From: CAZRKC01 sp964600665
GTDB lineage: Bacteria > Bacillota > SLNR01
Direction of reading: 5' to 3'
Assembly (NCBI GenBank): GCA_964600665.1
Contig: CAZRKC010000001.1
Coordinates: 145,289 to 209,288, forward strand
DNA length: 64,000 bases
The position numbers were made by a program, and so were the translations under genes. Below, one piece after another: positions 42,391-52,208 of the stretch (position 1 is its first letter; every line of letters starts with the position of its first letter). Below the pieces are notes generated by a model. The model was given only the letters and a program-made list of their open reading frames with translations, searched no databases and had not been told where the DNA came from.

Positions 42391-44013
42391 TTATTGCTGA
42401 AATCGAATCACACCATCCATGATTGTCATCATGACTCGAATCTGTGTGATATCAGCGGGTTCTATATGCATGATATCACGATCCAAGACAACCAAGTCTG
42501 CAAATGTTCCCGGGCCGATATGGCCTTTGACTTTATCTTCAAACGTCGCATATGCAGCACCCGTTGTAAAACCTGCTATCGATTCACTGATTTTAAGCTT
42601 TTGATCTGGAAGCCAACCCTCCAATGGAAACCCGTTTTCATTTTGACGATTTACCGCTGCGTGAATCCCTCTCAGTGGGTTATACTCCTCAACTGGACTA
42701 TCTGAACCAAACGCCACCGGGATACCATTGTCAATAAACCGTTTCCAGTTGTAAGTCCATTTTGCTCTGTCTAGTCCGACCCGTTTCTCAATCATATGCA
42801 GATCTGAAGACACAAATCCGACTTCTAACCCCGCGATAGCACCAGTAGACAAAAATAGATCAAATATGTCAGGCGTCGTAATCTGGCAATGATCTACACA
42901 AAATCGAGGATCTTCTTTCGGATAAATTTTATTCAAATCAGCAAATGTTTCGAGTGCCAGTTTCATACCCCGGTCTCCGATTCCATCTGCTGCAACTTGA
43001 AATCCATTAATCCATGCTAATTCCATTAGGGTGTAAAACTCTTCTTCATCGTAATAGAGTACTCCGTACTGCTGCTGGTCATCGAAATACGGTTCTGACA
43101 ACGCTGCAGTCCTTGCTCCCAATGATCCATCAGTTTGCAATGTATAAGGCCCGATTCTCAGAATCGGTGTCCCAGTACCGGTTCTGTAACCAGATCTAAT
43201 GAGGTTTTCCAGTTCTTCTCTTTCAGGTAGGCATATCATCAAATTAATCCGGATCGGTAAGCGTCCCTCGCGATCTAAAGCCTCATAAGCCTTCAATATG
43301 TCCGTGTAGTGAGCTTTTTTCAACTCGAAATCATTCGTCTGCACAGATGTTAGACCCATTTTAACATAATCATCTGCTGCTGCTATGATTGCAGTTTCAA
43401 TCTCTTTTTGAGACAACCGCGGTAGAATATCATACACCAATTCTTGTTGAACGCCTCGGAAAAGCCCGGTTAGGTTCCCTTCATGGTCTTTTTCGATGTC
43501 TTCTGATTTAAGAATGTGATCATCTTTAATGACCCCTAAAATGATCCGAAGTGCCATGGAATTAACAACCGTTATCTGCCCGCAAGTACGCTTCAACATG
43601 ATTGGGTGCGCTGAAGAAATCTGATCGAGATCATTCTTGCTCAACATACGCTTTTCAACAAACATATTCTGATCCCAGCCACGTCCTTCCACCCAATGCC
43701 CTTCTGAAAGTTTATTTTTCTCAATGTATGCCTGCCCGCGATGGATTACATCCTGGATCGTTTTACAGTCATTCAAATCCACTGTATTCTTGCTGAGCCC
43801 ATAACTGAGTAAATGCAGATGGCTATCATTAAATCCTGGCAGAACAGTTCTTCCTTGCAAATCAATTAATACTGTTTCTTCTTTCTTAAACTCCATCAGT
43901 TCTTGATTGCTACCTATATGCGTGATTAGGCGCCCCTTGATTCCAATTGCTTCAGCAATCGGACTTATCGGATCTGAAGTGTAGATGATTCCCCCGTAGA
44001 GTATAATGTCCAT
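42391..44013 (-). CDS. YtcJ-type metal-dependent amidohydrolase
   Basis: 540 residues, ATG after AGGAGGGATC. YtcJ-family signatures: IYTSDPISPIAEAIGIKG, LPGFNDSHLHLLSYG (metal His-x-His), TLQTDGSLGARTAAL, VDHCQI, VAFGSDSPVEEYNPLRGIHAAV, and ADLVVLDRD at the end. Proteins of this family hydrolyse amide or formamide bonds (for example N-substituted formamide deformylase). It is one of four amidohydrolases in the window, all on the minus strand. It has no signal peptide, so it is cytoplasmic. Substrate unknown. Confidence 0.85.
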   Translation of the reverse strand: MDIILYGGIIYTSDPISPIAEAIGIKGRLITHIGSNQELMEFKKEETVLIDLQGRTVLPGFNDSHLHLLSYGLSKNTVDLNDCKTIQDVIHRGQAYIEKNKLSEGHWVEGRGWDQNMFVEKRMLSKNDLDQISSAHPIMLKRTCGQITVVNSMALRIILGVIKDDHILKSEDIEKDHEGNLTGLFRGVQQELVYDILPRLSQKEIETAIIAAADDYVKMGLTSVQTNDFELKKAHYTDILKAYEALDREGRLPIRINLMICLPEREELENLIRSGYRTGTGTPILRIGPYTLQTDGSLGARTAALSEPYFDDQQQYGVLYYDEEEFYTLMELAWINGFQVAADGIGDRGMKLALETFADLNKIYPKEDPRFCVDHCQITTPDIFDLFLSTGAIAGLEVGFVSSDLHMIEKRVGLDRAKWTYNWKRFIDNGIPVAFGSDSPVEEYNPLRGIHAAVNRQNENGFPLEGWLPDQKLKISESIAGFTTGAAYATFEDKVKGHIGPGTFADLVVLDRDIMHIEPADITQIRVMMTIMDGVIRFQQ

Positions 44014-44200
44014 TTTGATCCCTCCTGTCAGAGTGAATCATATAATATGATCACTATATCAATTTGCTATTGTATATCGATTCCCTGCTTTCAGGTTAAT
44101 ATCCCTGATTACCGTTACACCCATTATGATCAATCTTGGCAGGATTCTTACAACGTATCAAGAAATCATAGCGTGAAAAGAATCTTTAGGAGGGATGCAA

Positions 44201-44959
44201 ATGCCTTTCTGTGAGGTCAGCGGTGTACAAATTGCATACGAAACCAGTGGAAACCCTTCACAAGGACACACAATCGTGTTTGTTCATGGTGCAGCAAGTA
44301 ATGCAAAGCGATGGAAAAGCCAGCTCGAGACTGTTGGCAAATACCATTATGGAGTTGCTGTGACATTACCTGGGCACCCTCCTTCTGAAGGGAACTATTG
44401 TGACCAGATTTTTCTTTATCGTGAATGGCTGAAAGAATTTATTGATATTATGGATCTTTCACCCATGATACTGGCAGGTCACTCTATGGGTGGTGGAATT
44501 GTCATGGATTATACCCTTAAATACCCGAAAGATGTGAAAGGGTTGCTTCTAGTTGGCACAGCCTCAAAATTCAGGATTGCTCAGGAACGTTTGCGCGCGA
44601 TCAAAGAACTCCCTTACGATCCAGTCGCAAGTCGATCCGGATTCACGACTGCGATGGATAGGGAATTACTTGACGCATTCATCGAAGAACAAAGTGGATT
44701 GGACCCCATGGTCCGCTATCATGACCTCATTGCTTGCAATAGATGGGTTGAAAAAGGAATCGACAATATTCACTGCCCTTGTCTTATCATTTGCGGTCTC
44801 AACGATATGGGCACCACCCCAGATGACGCAAGGGTCCTTGAAACACGAATTTCCGACTCTCAACTCCTTCTAGTTGGAAATGCCGCCCATTATGTGATGA
44901 TGGAACGCCCTGATGTGGTTAACCCACAAGTCCTCAGTTTTATCAACGGAATACGATAA
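44201..44959 (+). CDS. Alpha/beta hydrolase
   Basis: 252 residues from the ATG at 44201; the ATG at 44195 overlaps the ribosome site AGGAGG (44188-44193). Core features: VFVHGAASNAKRW (oxyanion), nucleophile elbow AGHSMGGG with Ser, a cap, then Asp in CGLNDMGTTPDD and His in NAAHYVMMERP. An esterase, lipase or C-C hydrolase fold; substrate unknown. Its stop is 27 bases before the HPP gene, so the two are likely one transcript. Confidence 0.85.
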   Translation: MPFCEVSGVQIAYETSGNPSQGHTIVFVHGAASNAKRWKSQLETVGKYHYGVAVTLPGHPPSEGNYCDQIFLYREWLKEFIDIMDLSPMILAGHSMGGGIVMDYTLKYPKDVKGLLLVGTASKFRIAQERLRAIKELPYDPVASRSGFTTAMDRELLDAFIEEQSGLDPMVRYHDLIACNRWVEKGIDNIHCPCLIICGLNDMGTTPDDARVLETRISDSQLLLVGNAAHYVMMERPDVVNPQVLSFINGIR

Positions 44960-44986
44960 CCAACTAGATCATCCGGAGTTGATCAT

Positions 44987-45487
44987 ATGCTTCTGGATCC
45001 AAAGTTCACTCATAATAAATCGAAGTACCTCATCCAATGCACCTTGGGAACCATCTCGATGCTAGCAATTCTAATCGTCTTGAACCAGATATCAGTGTCA
45101 GCGGTGGTGGCTTCGATGGGTGCAAGTTGTTTCATTTCTTTCTTAATGCCCCATGCTCATACTGCACGCCCACGGTCTCTGATCGGTGGATATGTTGTCG
45201 GGATTCTTTGTGGATGTGCGTTTAATTTGCTTTCCTACTCCCGTCTCCTAACCCCACTACTTGCCCAATTACATGACCCTCATATCGCAACAGCATCCCT
45301 TGCAGTCGGATGCTCAATGCTGGGGATGGCTATTACGAATACAGAACATCCGCCAGCTGCTGGATTGGCATTGGGGCTTGTTTATGATGAGATCAGTATT
45401 ATCCGGATCATTATTATCCTTGCCGGGATAGTATGCTTGACTGGAATCAAAACGATCTTGAAACCATTCATGATTGACCTGTTATAG
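44987..45487 (+). CDS. HPP-family membrane protein
   Basis: 166 residues with four membrane helices. The family signature NTEHPPAAGLALG is present, with SMGASCFISFLMPHAHTARPRSLIGG before it. HPP proteins are small integral membrane proteins; some plastid and cyanobacterial members import nitrite, but the function in fermenters is unknown. There is no attached CBS domain. Ends at a symmetrical terminator. Confidence 0.82.
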   Translation: MLLDPKFTHNKSKYLIQCTLGTISMLAILIVLNQISVSAVVASMGASCFISFLMPHAHTARPRSLIGGYVVGILCGCAFNLLSYSRLLTPLLAQLHDPHIATASLAVGCSMLGMAITNTEHPPAAGLALGLVYDEISIIRIIIILAGIVCLTGIKTILKPFMIDLL

Positions 45488-45493
45488 TGCATG

Positions 45494-45525
45494 AAAAAAG
45501 CACCTTCAATTGAAGGTGCTTTTTT
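45494..45525. terminator. Bidirectional terminator
   Basis: A 32-base perfect palindrome (AAAAAAGCACCTTCAA and its complement), serving the HPP gene and the opposite csp gene. Confidence 0.9.
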
Positions 45526-45546
45526 GACATTTTGTCTCAGTGATTA

Positions 45547-45744
45547 TTAAAGACGGACTACGTTAGCCGCTTGCGGGCCACGATTCCCTTCAACTACATC
45601 AAATTCAACATCCTGTCCTTCTTCCAGAGTTTTGAAACCTTCACCCTGAATTGCGGAGAAGTGAACGAATACATCGCCGCCTTCGCTCTTCTCGATGAAA
45701 CCGTAACCCTTCTCTGCGTTAAACCATTTGACTTTACCTAACAA
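45547..45744 (-). CDS. cspA: Cold-shock protein, RNA chaperone
   Basis: 65 residues, textbook CspA/CspB: GKVKWFNAEKGYGFIEKSEG (RNP1), DVFVHFSAIQGEGFKTLEEG (RNP2), ending GPQAANVVRL. Initiation is at TTG (45744), eight bases after AGGAGG; no ATG is available in frame. It binds single-stranded RNA/DNA and melts secondary structure. A TTG start in a normally abundant protein suggests translation is deliberately limited. Confidence 0.95.
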   Translation of the reverse strand: MLGKVKWFNAEKGYGFIEKSEGGDVFVHFSAIQGEGFKTLEEGQDVEFDVVEGNRGPQAANVVRL

Positions 45745-45869
45745 TGGACTTGCCTCCTAAATATTATTGATTAAAGCCGGAAACCACGAAAATTATTTTG
45801 ATGGTAAGTGGAACGGTTCTTTAACCTTTTTCATTATACCAGACCTAGCAGTAAATAGCAAGGGGAACA

Positions 45870-47405
45870 TCATCTTTCTTGCTTTCCTGGACCATATAGA
45901 ACTTTACCACAATTTATTTTTGCATGGTTTCCATGATCAACAGCCACTTGTCCATTGACGATCACCAGCGAAATTCCTCTGGGATATTGATGAGGGTCTA
46001 AAAAGGTGGCTGTGTCTTGTATCTCATCTAAATCCAAAACCACCACATCTGCTGACATCCCTGGTGCAAGCACGCCTCGGTCCTTAATACCCAACCGTGA
46101 AGCCGGCAAACTGGTCATTTTCCGAACCGCTTCCTCCAGGGTAAGGATATTGAGTTCTTGCACGTATTTTGACAATACACGGGCAAATGTTCCATAACTT
46201 CTAGGATGTGGCACACTTTCTCTGTATTGGCAGATATGCCCATCCGAAACAACTGATACAAAGGGACTGCGCATGATAGCTTCAATGTCCGCAGCGCCGA
46301 TATAGTGGTAAATGATCGAAGGGTCTTTACATAAAAACATCTCGACAATTAAGTTGATTCCATTATCCATGTTCACAGCTAAACCCTTTGATTCTAGTAC
46401 ATTTGCCAATGTCAATCCATCCCATGTAGGGTCACCTTCGTAATGAGAGATCTGAACCAATGATAAGTCGCCCCCGACTCGAATCCGAATCTGGCTTTCC
46501 GCATACCTTTTAATTCGCTCTTTCATGGAATCATCGGCCAGCAAATCTTTTAAATGATCCATACCACCTGTAAGTGACCATGATGGGAAACATTGGCTGA
46601 AACCTGTATTGGACGCACCGTAAGGATATTGATCAGCAGCTATATCCACACCCATTGCCCGAGCAAGCGTGACCATACTGACCAACACCTTCCCGTAGCC
46701 CCAAACTGAAGCGCCACATGCCTTCAAGTGAGATATCTCAATTGACGCACCAGAGCGTCTGCCAATCTCGATGGCTTCGCCAACTGCCGTGATCACACCC
46801 GCTTGCTCATCACGAATATGACTGGCAAATAACCCACCATACTCTGCAACCTTTTTGGCTACGGCTATCAGCTCATCCGTTGTTGCATATCGGCCAGGCC
46901 AATACTCTAATCCACTGCTAATACCGAATGCCCCCATTTTCATGGCTTCGTCCGTTAGTTCAATCATTCGGTCGAGATCTATCTGGCTGGGAGGCATCGT
47001 ACTGTCTTCCATCGCTGCGATACGTATATCACCATGTCCAACCATGACGCCGTAATTAATCGATGTTCCGGCCTCTTCTACCAGTTCTAGGTGCTCTTTT
47101 AAGGGCATTGGTTTCTCATGCCCTCCGCAATTTCCGCCAATAACTGTCGTTACCCCTTGCATTAAATAGTTATCGGCAGTGGGGACCATCAGGATTCCAG
47201 AGTCTGCATGGGTGTGCAGGTCAATAAACCCTGGCGCAATGATTTGGCCCTGTAAATCCACAGTCTTTTTAGCGTTACTTGTGCTTAACTCCCCGATTTC
47301 AATAATTCTCCCTTCACAGATTGAAATATCGCCTCGATATGCACCTTTCCCCGTTCCGTCAACGATCATACCATTCATCAAAATCAAATCTACTAAGTCT
47401 GACAT
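45870..47405 (-). CDS. D-aminoacylase / N-acyl-D-amino-acid deacylase family amidohydrolase
   Basis: 511 residues. Features: LILMNGMIVDGTGKGAYRGD, APGFIDLHTHADSG (metal His-x-His), GVTTVIGGNCGG, a Glu ligand in SSGLEYWPG, HIRDEQAG, EISHLKACG, SDGHICQYRESVPHPRSYG. These match N-acyl-D-amino-acid deacylases. It releases D-amino acids from N-acyl forms, for example from peptidoglycan turnover. AAGGGGG lies ahead of the ATG and the gene follows the AbgB-like gene by 20 bases, so they form one operon. Confidence 0.85.
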   Translation of the reverse strand: MSDLVDLILMNGMIVDGTGKGAYRGDISICEGRIIEIGELSTSNAKKTVDLQGQIIAPGFIDLHTHADSGILMVPTADNYLMQGVTTVIGGNCGGHEKPMPLKEHLELVEEAGTSINYGVMVGHGDIRIAAMEDSTMPPSQIDLDRMIELTDEAMKMGAFGISSGLEYWPGRYATTDELIAVAKKVAEYGGLFASHIRDEQAGVITAVGEAIEIGRRSGASIEISHLKACGASVWGYGKVLVSMVTLARAMGVDIAADQYPYGASNTGFSQCFPSWSLTGGMDHLKDLLADDSMKERIKRYAESQIRIRVGGDLSLVQISHYEGDPTWDGLTLANVLESKGLAVNMDNGINLIVEMFLCKDPSIIYHYIGAADIEAIMRSPFVSVVSDGHICQYRESVPHPRSYGTFARVLSKYVQELNILTLEEAVRKMTSLPASRLGIKDRGVLAPGMSADVVVLDLDEIQDTATFLDPHQYPRGISLVIVNGQVAVDHGNHAKINCGKVLYGPGKQER

Positions 47406-47425
47406 CGGCCATCCCCCTTCCTGGT

Positions 47426-48826
47426 CTATTCAATCGGTGGTTTGATGTCTGTTGGCATCGCTGATTTATATGGATTGTCTTTTGTCTTTATCAAAAATTC
47501 TTGTTTTGCGCGACTGACAAGTTCTGGATTTATCATGAAATCAATTGCCGACATTGCAAGGGTAGCCGCAGCCGTCAGTAATCCTCGATGACCAATCCCT
47601 GATCCTGAAGATGCAGTAATCTGCCACGAATGACCTGGGACACCTAAAGGACAACAGGCAATATAGAGTTCGCCTGTGGGTGTAACCCAACTCACATCTG
47701 CAACATCCGTTGATCCACCCATTGTCTGCCCTTTCCCGAATGGAGGGATAATAATATCACATAGGTATTTACCCATTAATGATTCGGCAATATCTCCCCC
47801 ATAACGCTGCAAAGTTTGTCGTTTTTCTTTGATAGATATACTCTCACTCATGCTTTTCGCGAATTCAATGTCATCCGACGTGAATTTAGGTGGACCGACT
47901 TTCTCCAGATTCTCATGCATAACACCTGCAACAGTCTCATTCGCTAAAGTATTATAGATCCCGGATAAGAACTCTATTTGCATGGCTGTTTCAGTCATTT
48001 GAGCTGCTCCGTGCGCAATATTGACCAATCGCTCGTATATTTCATCCACTTGATGACGTTGCGGGGCACGAACAAAATACCACACTTCTGCAAACTCCGG
48101 TACAATATTCGGTGCCAACCCACCTTGGGTAATCACATAATGGATCCTGGCATCTGTGATAATATGTTCACGGAGATAATTTGCCCCAATATTCATCAGT
48201 TCAACAGCATCTAAAGCACTCCGTCCATTCCACGGGTCTCCTGCTGCATGGGCTGTACGACCGGTAAACTTAAACTTGACTGAGTTCACAGCCTGGCTAC
48301 TGGCAAGTTTAACATAATTTGCTCCACCTGGATGCCATGTGAGGCTAATATCAACATCATCAAAGAGTCCATCGCGAACCATGAACGCTTTGCCAACACC
48401 TGTTTCCTCTGCTGGGCAACCATAATACCGGATTGTGCCCCTAAGTTGTTGTGTATCGATGGCTTCTTTCACTGCCAACACTGCGCCATATGCTGCGGCT
48501 CCCAAAAGATTGTGGCCACATCCATGACCAGGTTCTCCCTTATTCATCGACTTCTGAAATGGATTCACCTCTTGATCAAGCCCAGGTAAAGCATCATATT
48601 CACCTAGGATTCCTATGACAGGGTGTCCTTGACCGTATTGGGCGACAAACGCGGTGGGCATCCCGGCCACACCCCTTTGAATATGGAACCCTTCTCTTTC
48701 CAGAGCATCTGATAATACGGCTGCTGACTTTCGTTCTTTCATTGCAGTTTCAGCAAACTGCCATACCTGGTCGCTAATCGAAACAATCTTCGCTTTCTCT
48801 TGTTCAATCCAACGTCCGACATCCAT
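47426..48826 (-). CDS. M20 amidohydrolase, AbgB-like (p-aminobenzoyl-glutamate utilisation type)
   Basis: 466 residues. M20D features: VIGILGEYDALPGLDQE, GHGCGHNLLGAAAYGAVLA, YGCPAEETGVGKAFM, TWHPGGAN, FTGRTAHAAGDPWNGRSALDA, and STDVADVSW late in the chain. AbgB-like enzymes cleave an amide bond of aromatic or acyl-amino acids. GGGAGGG precedes the ATG. First gene of a two-gene operon with the D-aminoacylase-like gene; an IS110 element lies directly upstream and may have replaced or altered its native promoter. Confidence 0.85.
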   Translation of the reverse strand: MDVGRWIEQEKAKIVSISDQVWQFAETAMKERKSAAVLSDALEREGFHIQRGVAGMPTAFVAQYGQGHPVIGILGEYDALPGLDQEVNPFQKSMNKGEPGHGCGHNLLGAAAYGAVLAVKEAIDTQQLRGTIRYYGCPAEETGVGKAFMVRDGLFDDVDISLTWHPGGANYVKLASSQAVNSVKFKFTGRTAHAAGDPWNGRSALDAVELMNIGANYLREHIITDARIHYVITQGGLAPNIVPEFAEVWYFVRAPQRHQVDEIYERLVNIAHGAAQMTETAMQIEFLSGIYNTLANETVAGVMHENLEKVGPPKFTSDDIEFAKSMSESISIKEKRQTLQRYGGDIAESLMGKYLCDIIIPPFGKGQTMGGSTDVADVSWVTPTGELYIACCPLGVPGHSWQITASSGSGIGHRGLLTAAATLAMSAIDFMINPELVSRAKQEFLIKTKDNPYKSAMPTDIKPPIE

Positions 48827-48949
48827 CCTATTCCCTCCCTCGTATACTAAGTTTATTCAACAACTTCAAATTAGCACTTGGATTCTGAAGCGTTTCCCTG
48901 GATAATAGAACCATGGAAAAGGATCTATCTGGGCAAAGACTAATCCCTC

Positions 48950-49172
48950 CTGTAGCTTGACTACACGCATAGACTGTCTCCCGGCCCACCGCTTCACTGC
49001 AAACGCACAAGCTGTGTCACCTTTGCTTCATACCGGTAATAGCAGGCACCGGGCAGCTGATGAGGTAAAGGATTCGAATACTCATGCGCGAGGTTGTGGA
49101 TATGCGTTGGGTTCCAGGGATACGCTTCAGGGTCCAAGTCTTTCCAAATTTCGCAGAAAGGAGGTCCTTCCC
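48950..49172 (+). ncRNA. Candidate bridge-RNA region of the IS110 element
   Basis: IS110-group elements encode a structured bridge RNA in the left non-coding end, upstream of the transposase. Here this stretch lies in the right place, carries a hairpin CCGGT...ACCGG (near 49042-49061), is more GC-rich and structured than the flanks, and has no supported gene. The donor and target loops were not identified, so this is by position and family knowledge. Confidence 0.35.
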
Positions 49173-50399
49173 ATGAAATTGTTTGTCGGTATGAATGTGA
49201 GTTCTTTGTCTTTGGATGTCTGCTTTCTGGACAGCAATGATCAAATTCTCAACCAGTGTTCTTTTGCGAATGATCTCAATGGTGCCTCCCGTATTAAGGA
49301 GTTGATTCTCGAATATCATTCAAAAGTGCCTTATGAATCCATCCTGGTGGGGATGGAATCCACCTCTGTTTACAGTTTCCATCCAGCTTCCTTCCTCTAC
49401 GAAGACCCTGATTTGAAAGCGCTGGGGGTAAAAGTCGTGGTCCAGAATCCGAAAGCCATTGCCCGCTTCAAGGGACTTTTCGATGAGGATAAAACCGATA
49501 AAGTGGACGCCTTCCGCATAGCTGATTTCCTCCGCTTTGACCGGTTTAATCTCTCTTTAGTCAAAGAGGAAAAATATTTGGCCCTCCAGCGTCTGACCCG
49601 TTCCCGCTATCAGCTGATTCAACAGATGACAGAGTGCAAACAGCACTTCCTGGAGAACCTTTACTACAAGTGCAACACCTTGACCCGGGATGTGGATACT
49701 TCGGTGTTTGGTACGGCCATGATGGACTTACTGTCGGAATCCTTATCCTTAGACGACATAGCCGCTATGCCGATGGATGCCCTAGCGGATGTGCTTCAGC
49801 AGAAGGGTCGAGGTCGTTTTGCAGATCCGCTCAAACTTGCCAACGCCATTCAAAAAGCCGCTCGTGATTCGTACCGATTGGGTAAGGTGATGCAAGATTC
49901 GATTGATGTAGTGCTCGGTTCTTATTCCTTGATGATCCAAACCCTCAAAGACCAAATTAAGTCGCTGGATACAGCTATCGAACGGCTGTTAGAGGCCATT
50001 CCTGAAAGCCAGTGCCTCCTCAGTATCCCGGGTATTGGTAAGATCTATACCGCCGGCATTTTGGCTGAAATCGGTCAGATTGAACGATTTGAAGATCAGG
50101 CAAAACTCGCCAAATATGCCGGTCTTTACTGGAAAAGAAAACAGTCGGGTAACTTTGAATCGGAACATACTTCCCTGACGCGCACCGGTAACCATTATTT
50201 GCGTTACTACCTGGTTGAAGCTGCCAACTCGGTCCAGCGCCATGAGCCGGTGTATCGTGAATTTTATTTGAAGAAGTACCGTGAAGTCCCTAAGCATCAA
50301 CATAAACGAGCTCTCGTACTGACAGCCAGGAAATTGGTGCGCTTGGTGGATGTGCTGCTACGCAATCACCAACTTTATGCCCCCCAAAGGAGCGTGTAA
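49173..50399 (+). CDS. IS110-family transposase (DEDD type)
   Basis: 408 residues from the ATG at 49173, seven bases after AAAGGAGGT; the frame is open further upstream, but that part is non-coding. N-terminal RuvC-like DEDD domain: MNVSSLSLDVCFLD, VGMESTSVYSF and DEDKTDKVDAFRIADFL supply the acidic residues. A helical middle follows, then a C-terminal Transposase_20 domain with LLSIPGIGKIYTAGILAEIG, KYAGLYWKRKQSGN and RTGNHYLRYYLVEAAN. All parts are intact, so the element may still be active. The enzyme recombines DNA guided by a bridge RNA. Confidence 0.92.
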   Translation: MKLFVGMNVSSLSLDVCFLDSNDQILNQCSFANDLNGASRIKELILEYHSKVPYESILVGMESTSVYSFHPASFLYEDPDLKALGVKVVVQNPKAIARFKGLFDEDKTDKVDAFRIADFLRFDRFNLSLVKEEKYLALQRLTRSRYQLIQQMTECKQHFLENLYYKCNTLTRDVDTSVFGTAMMDLLSESLSLDDIAAMPMDALADVLQQKGRGRFADPLKLANAIQKAARDSYRLGKVMQDSIDVVLGSYSLMIQTLKDQIKSLDTAIERLLEAIPESQCLLSIPGIGKIYTAGILAEIGQIERFEDQAKLAKYAGLYWKRKQSGNFESEHTSLTRTGNHYLRYYLVEAANSVQRHEPVYREFYLKKYREVPKHQHKRALVLTARKLVRLVDVLLRNHQLYAPQRSV

Positions 50400-50774
50400 G
50401 CATCGATCTTTGTCCCAGTCCCCATGTCGATCTCAATCCTGAACATATTCCTTGTTCGGGTTTGCTTTGTGTGCTCGTTTTCCTTTGCATTTTTCTCTCT
50501 ATTTGAAACTTTCTCGCGTTACCCTCTTGACTTGTTACCACAAGTCAATAATTCTGCTTAACTGTAGTACAATCCACCGATTTGGAACCGATGCATTTGT
50601 GGATACCATGGGGCAATATGCGGTTGTCAAGTCACTGACTAAATCAAAAATTAGCTATAAGATTCTCCACGTATTTCTTTGTTCCTGCCCAAAAAAACGT
50701 GAACGCCCTCTTCGAGGAAGGGATAACCCAAAAAACACAGAATATTGCTATTGTTTTTAGAAGGAGGCGATGGA
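50400..50774. other. IS110 right flank and symporter leader
   Basis: About 375 bases without a gene. The first part is presumably the right end of the IS; the rest would be the native leader of the symporter gene. I see no riboswitch or T-box features and no clear promoter. Confidence 0.4.
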
Positions 50775-52184
50775 TTGCTCGATACAATAAAAACAATCGT
50801 AACAGCTGTCAGTAATTTTTTTTGGGGACCTCCACTATTTATTGCAGTGCTTGGAACGGGTCTATATTATACCTTGGCATTTCGTTTTATCACCTTTACG
50901 AAAATGCGGCATCATATCAAAAATACTTATGGCGTCATGTTTGCTCGGGTTAGTAAAGGAGAAGGTACTTTCCGAAGTTTCGCTGCTGCCTGCTTGGCAT
51001 CGACCATGGGAGTCGGGAGTATAGCTGGTGTCGCAACAGCATTAACCATGGGTGGGCCAGGAGCGATCTTCTGGATGTGGATGACCGCGCTTGTCGGGGC
51101 ATCCACAAAAATGGCGGAAATCATCCTCGGTCAACGTTACCGAGTCAAATTTGAATCCATAAACGAATACTTGTGCGGCCGCAATTATGTTCTTAAGAAT
51201 GGCCTTGGTTGGCATACCTTAGCAAAAGTACTGGCGTGGACTTTTATCACATCCCCATGGAGTCTGCTGGTTCAAACCAACGCACTGGTCACAACCGTCC
51301 ATCAGGTATCTGGAATCGATATTCGAATTGGACTGATTGCCGTGTTTTTTTCATTAATCATTGTATTCATCGGTGGTGTCAAACGTATCGCATCAGTTGC
51401 AGAAAAACTGGTGCCCGCAATCGCTGCTTTCTATATTCTAACTGGGTCTGTCATGCTAATGATGAACTATACGATGATTCTTCCGGCAATCTGGATGATA
51501 TTAAAATATGCATTCACCCCAGCAGCAGGTGTCGCTGGATTCACCGGTATCACAGTGGCCAATGCGATGCGTTTTGGCGTTGCTAGGGGTGTTTACTCCA
51601 GTGAAGCAGGTATGGGCTCCGGGATGGGAGCCCACGCTGGTGCGATTGTTGACCACCCGGTGCGTCAAGCATCCTGGGGAGTAATTGAAAGCTTAGTTAA
51701 CACGATTATCATTTGTTCCATCACTGCACTGGCAATCTTGATCAGCGGGGTAAATATCAGCAATCCCGGAGTGACCGGCGCAGCATTGGCAGCCATGGCT
51801 TTTGAAAGTGCATTTGGCCAAGTGGGCGGATGGTTGGTTGCTGTTGCCATCAGCCTATTTGCATGGCTAACTCTTCTTTCCGCTTATTACGGAGGACAAA
51901 AGTCTGTCAATTTTCTCTTTGGAGATACAAAAGCCAATAAGCTCGCCATGAATTTCTGGCTAGTCTATTATTTAGCACCCATATTCCTTGCCGGTGCGGA
52001 CACCGGTCTTTTGTGGATCGTAACCGATACTATGATGATCATTGGTGTCTGTGCCGGTATATCAGCGCTAGTAGCGCTTAGGGGTGTCGTTATTGATTTG
52101 CATCGCGATTACTGGTATCGCTATTTACCAGAATTGGAAATGGGTCGAAACCCACCGGCCGTGTCTTTTACTAATCGGCCATAG
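50775..52184 (+). CDS. AGCS-family sodium/amino-acid (alanine or glycine) symporter
   Basis: 469 residues from TTG at 50775, seven bases after AAGGAGG; the ATG at 50770 is out of frame. About eleven membrane helices. Family landmarks: FFWGPPLFIAVLGTGLYYTL, AACLASTMGVGSIAGVATAL, GPGAIFWMWMTALVGASTKMAE, GVARGVYSSEAGMGSGMGAH. Takes up alanine, glycine or similar with Na+ (or H+). It stands next to several deacylases, so it may import the amino acid products or substrates of this island. Confidence 0.9.
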   Translation: MLDTIKTIVTAVSNFFWGPPLFIAVLGTGLYYTLAFRFITFTKMRHHIKNTYGVMFARVSKGEGTFRSFAAACLASTMGVGSIAGVATALTMGGPGAIFWMWMTALVGASTKMAEIILGQRYRVKFESINEYLCGRNYVLKNGLGWHTLAKVLAWTFITSPWSLLVQTNALVTTVHQVSGIDIRIGLIAVFFSLIIVFIGGVKRIASVAEKLVPAIAAFYILTGSVMLMMNYTMILPAIWMILKYAFTPAAGVAGFTGITVANAMRFGVARGVYSSEAGMGSGMGAHAGAIVDHPVRQASWGVIESLVNTIIICSITALAILISGVNISNPGVTGAALAAMAFESAFGQVGGWLVAVAISLFAWLTLLSAYYGGQKSVNFLFGDTKANKLAMNFWLVYYLAPIFLAGADTGLLWIVTDTMMIIGVCAGISALVALRGVVIDLHRDYWYRYLPELEMGRNPPAVSFTNRP

Positions 52185-52208
52185 AAACCACTTAAAAATA
52201 GTGCTGAC

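Larger units (their letters stand above)
48900..50540 (+). mobile_element. IS110-family insertion sequence (ends approximate)
   Basis: Contains an intact IS110-type transposase (49173-50399) with non-coding flanks of a few hundred bases each, between the AbgB-like gene and the AGCS symporter. IS110 elements lack terminal inverted repeats and target duplications, and I found none, so the exact ends cannot be set by eye. Confidence 0.6.

Noticed and set aside
48957..49172. 72-codon N-terminal extension of the IS110 transposase
   Set aside because: A strong AAAGGAGGT site marks 49173 as the start and the extension does not resemble any IS110 N-terminus.
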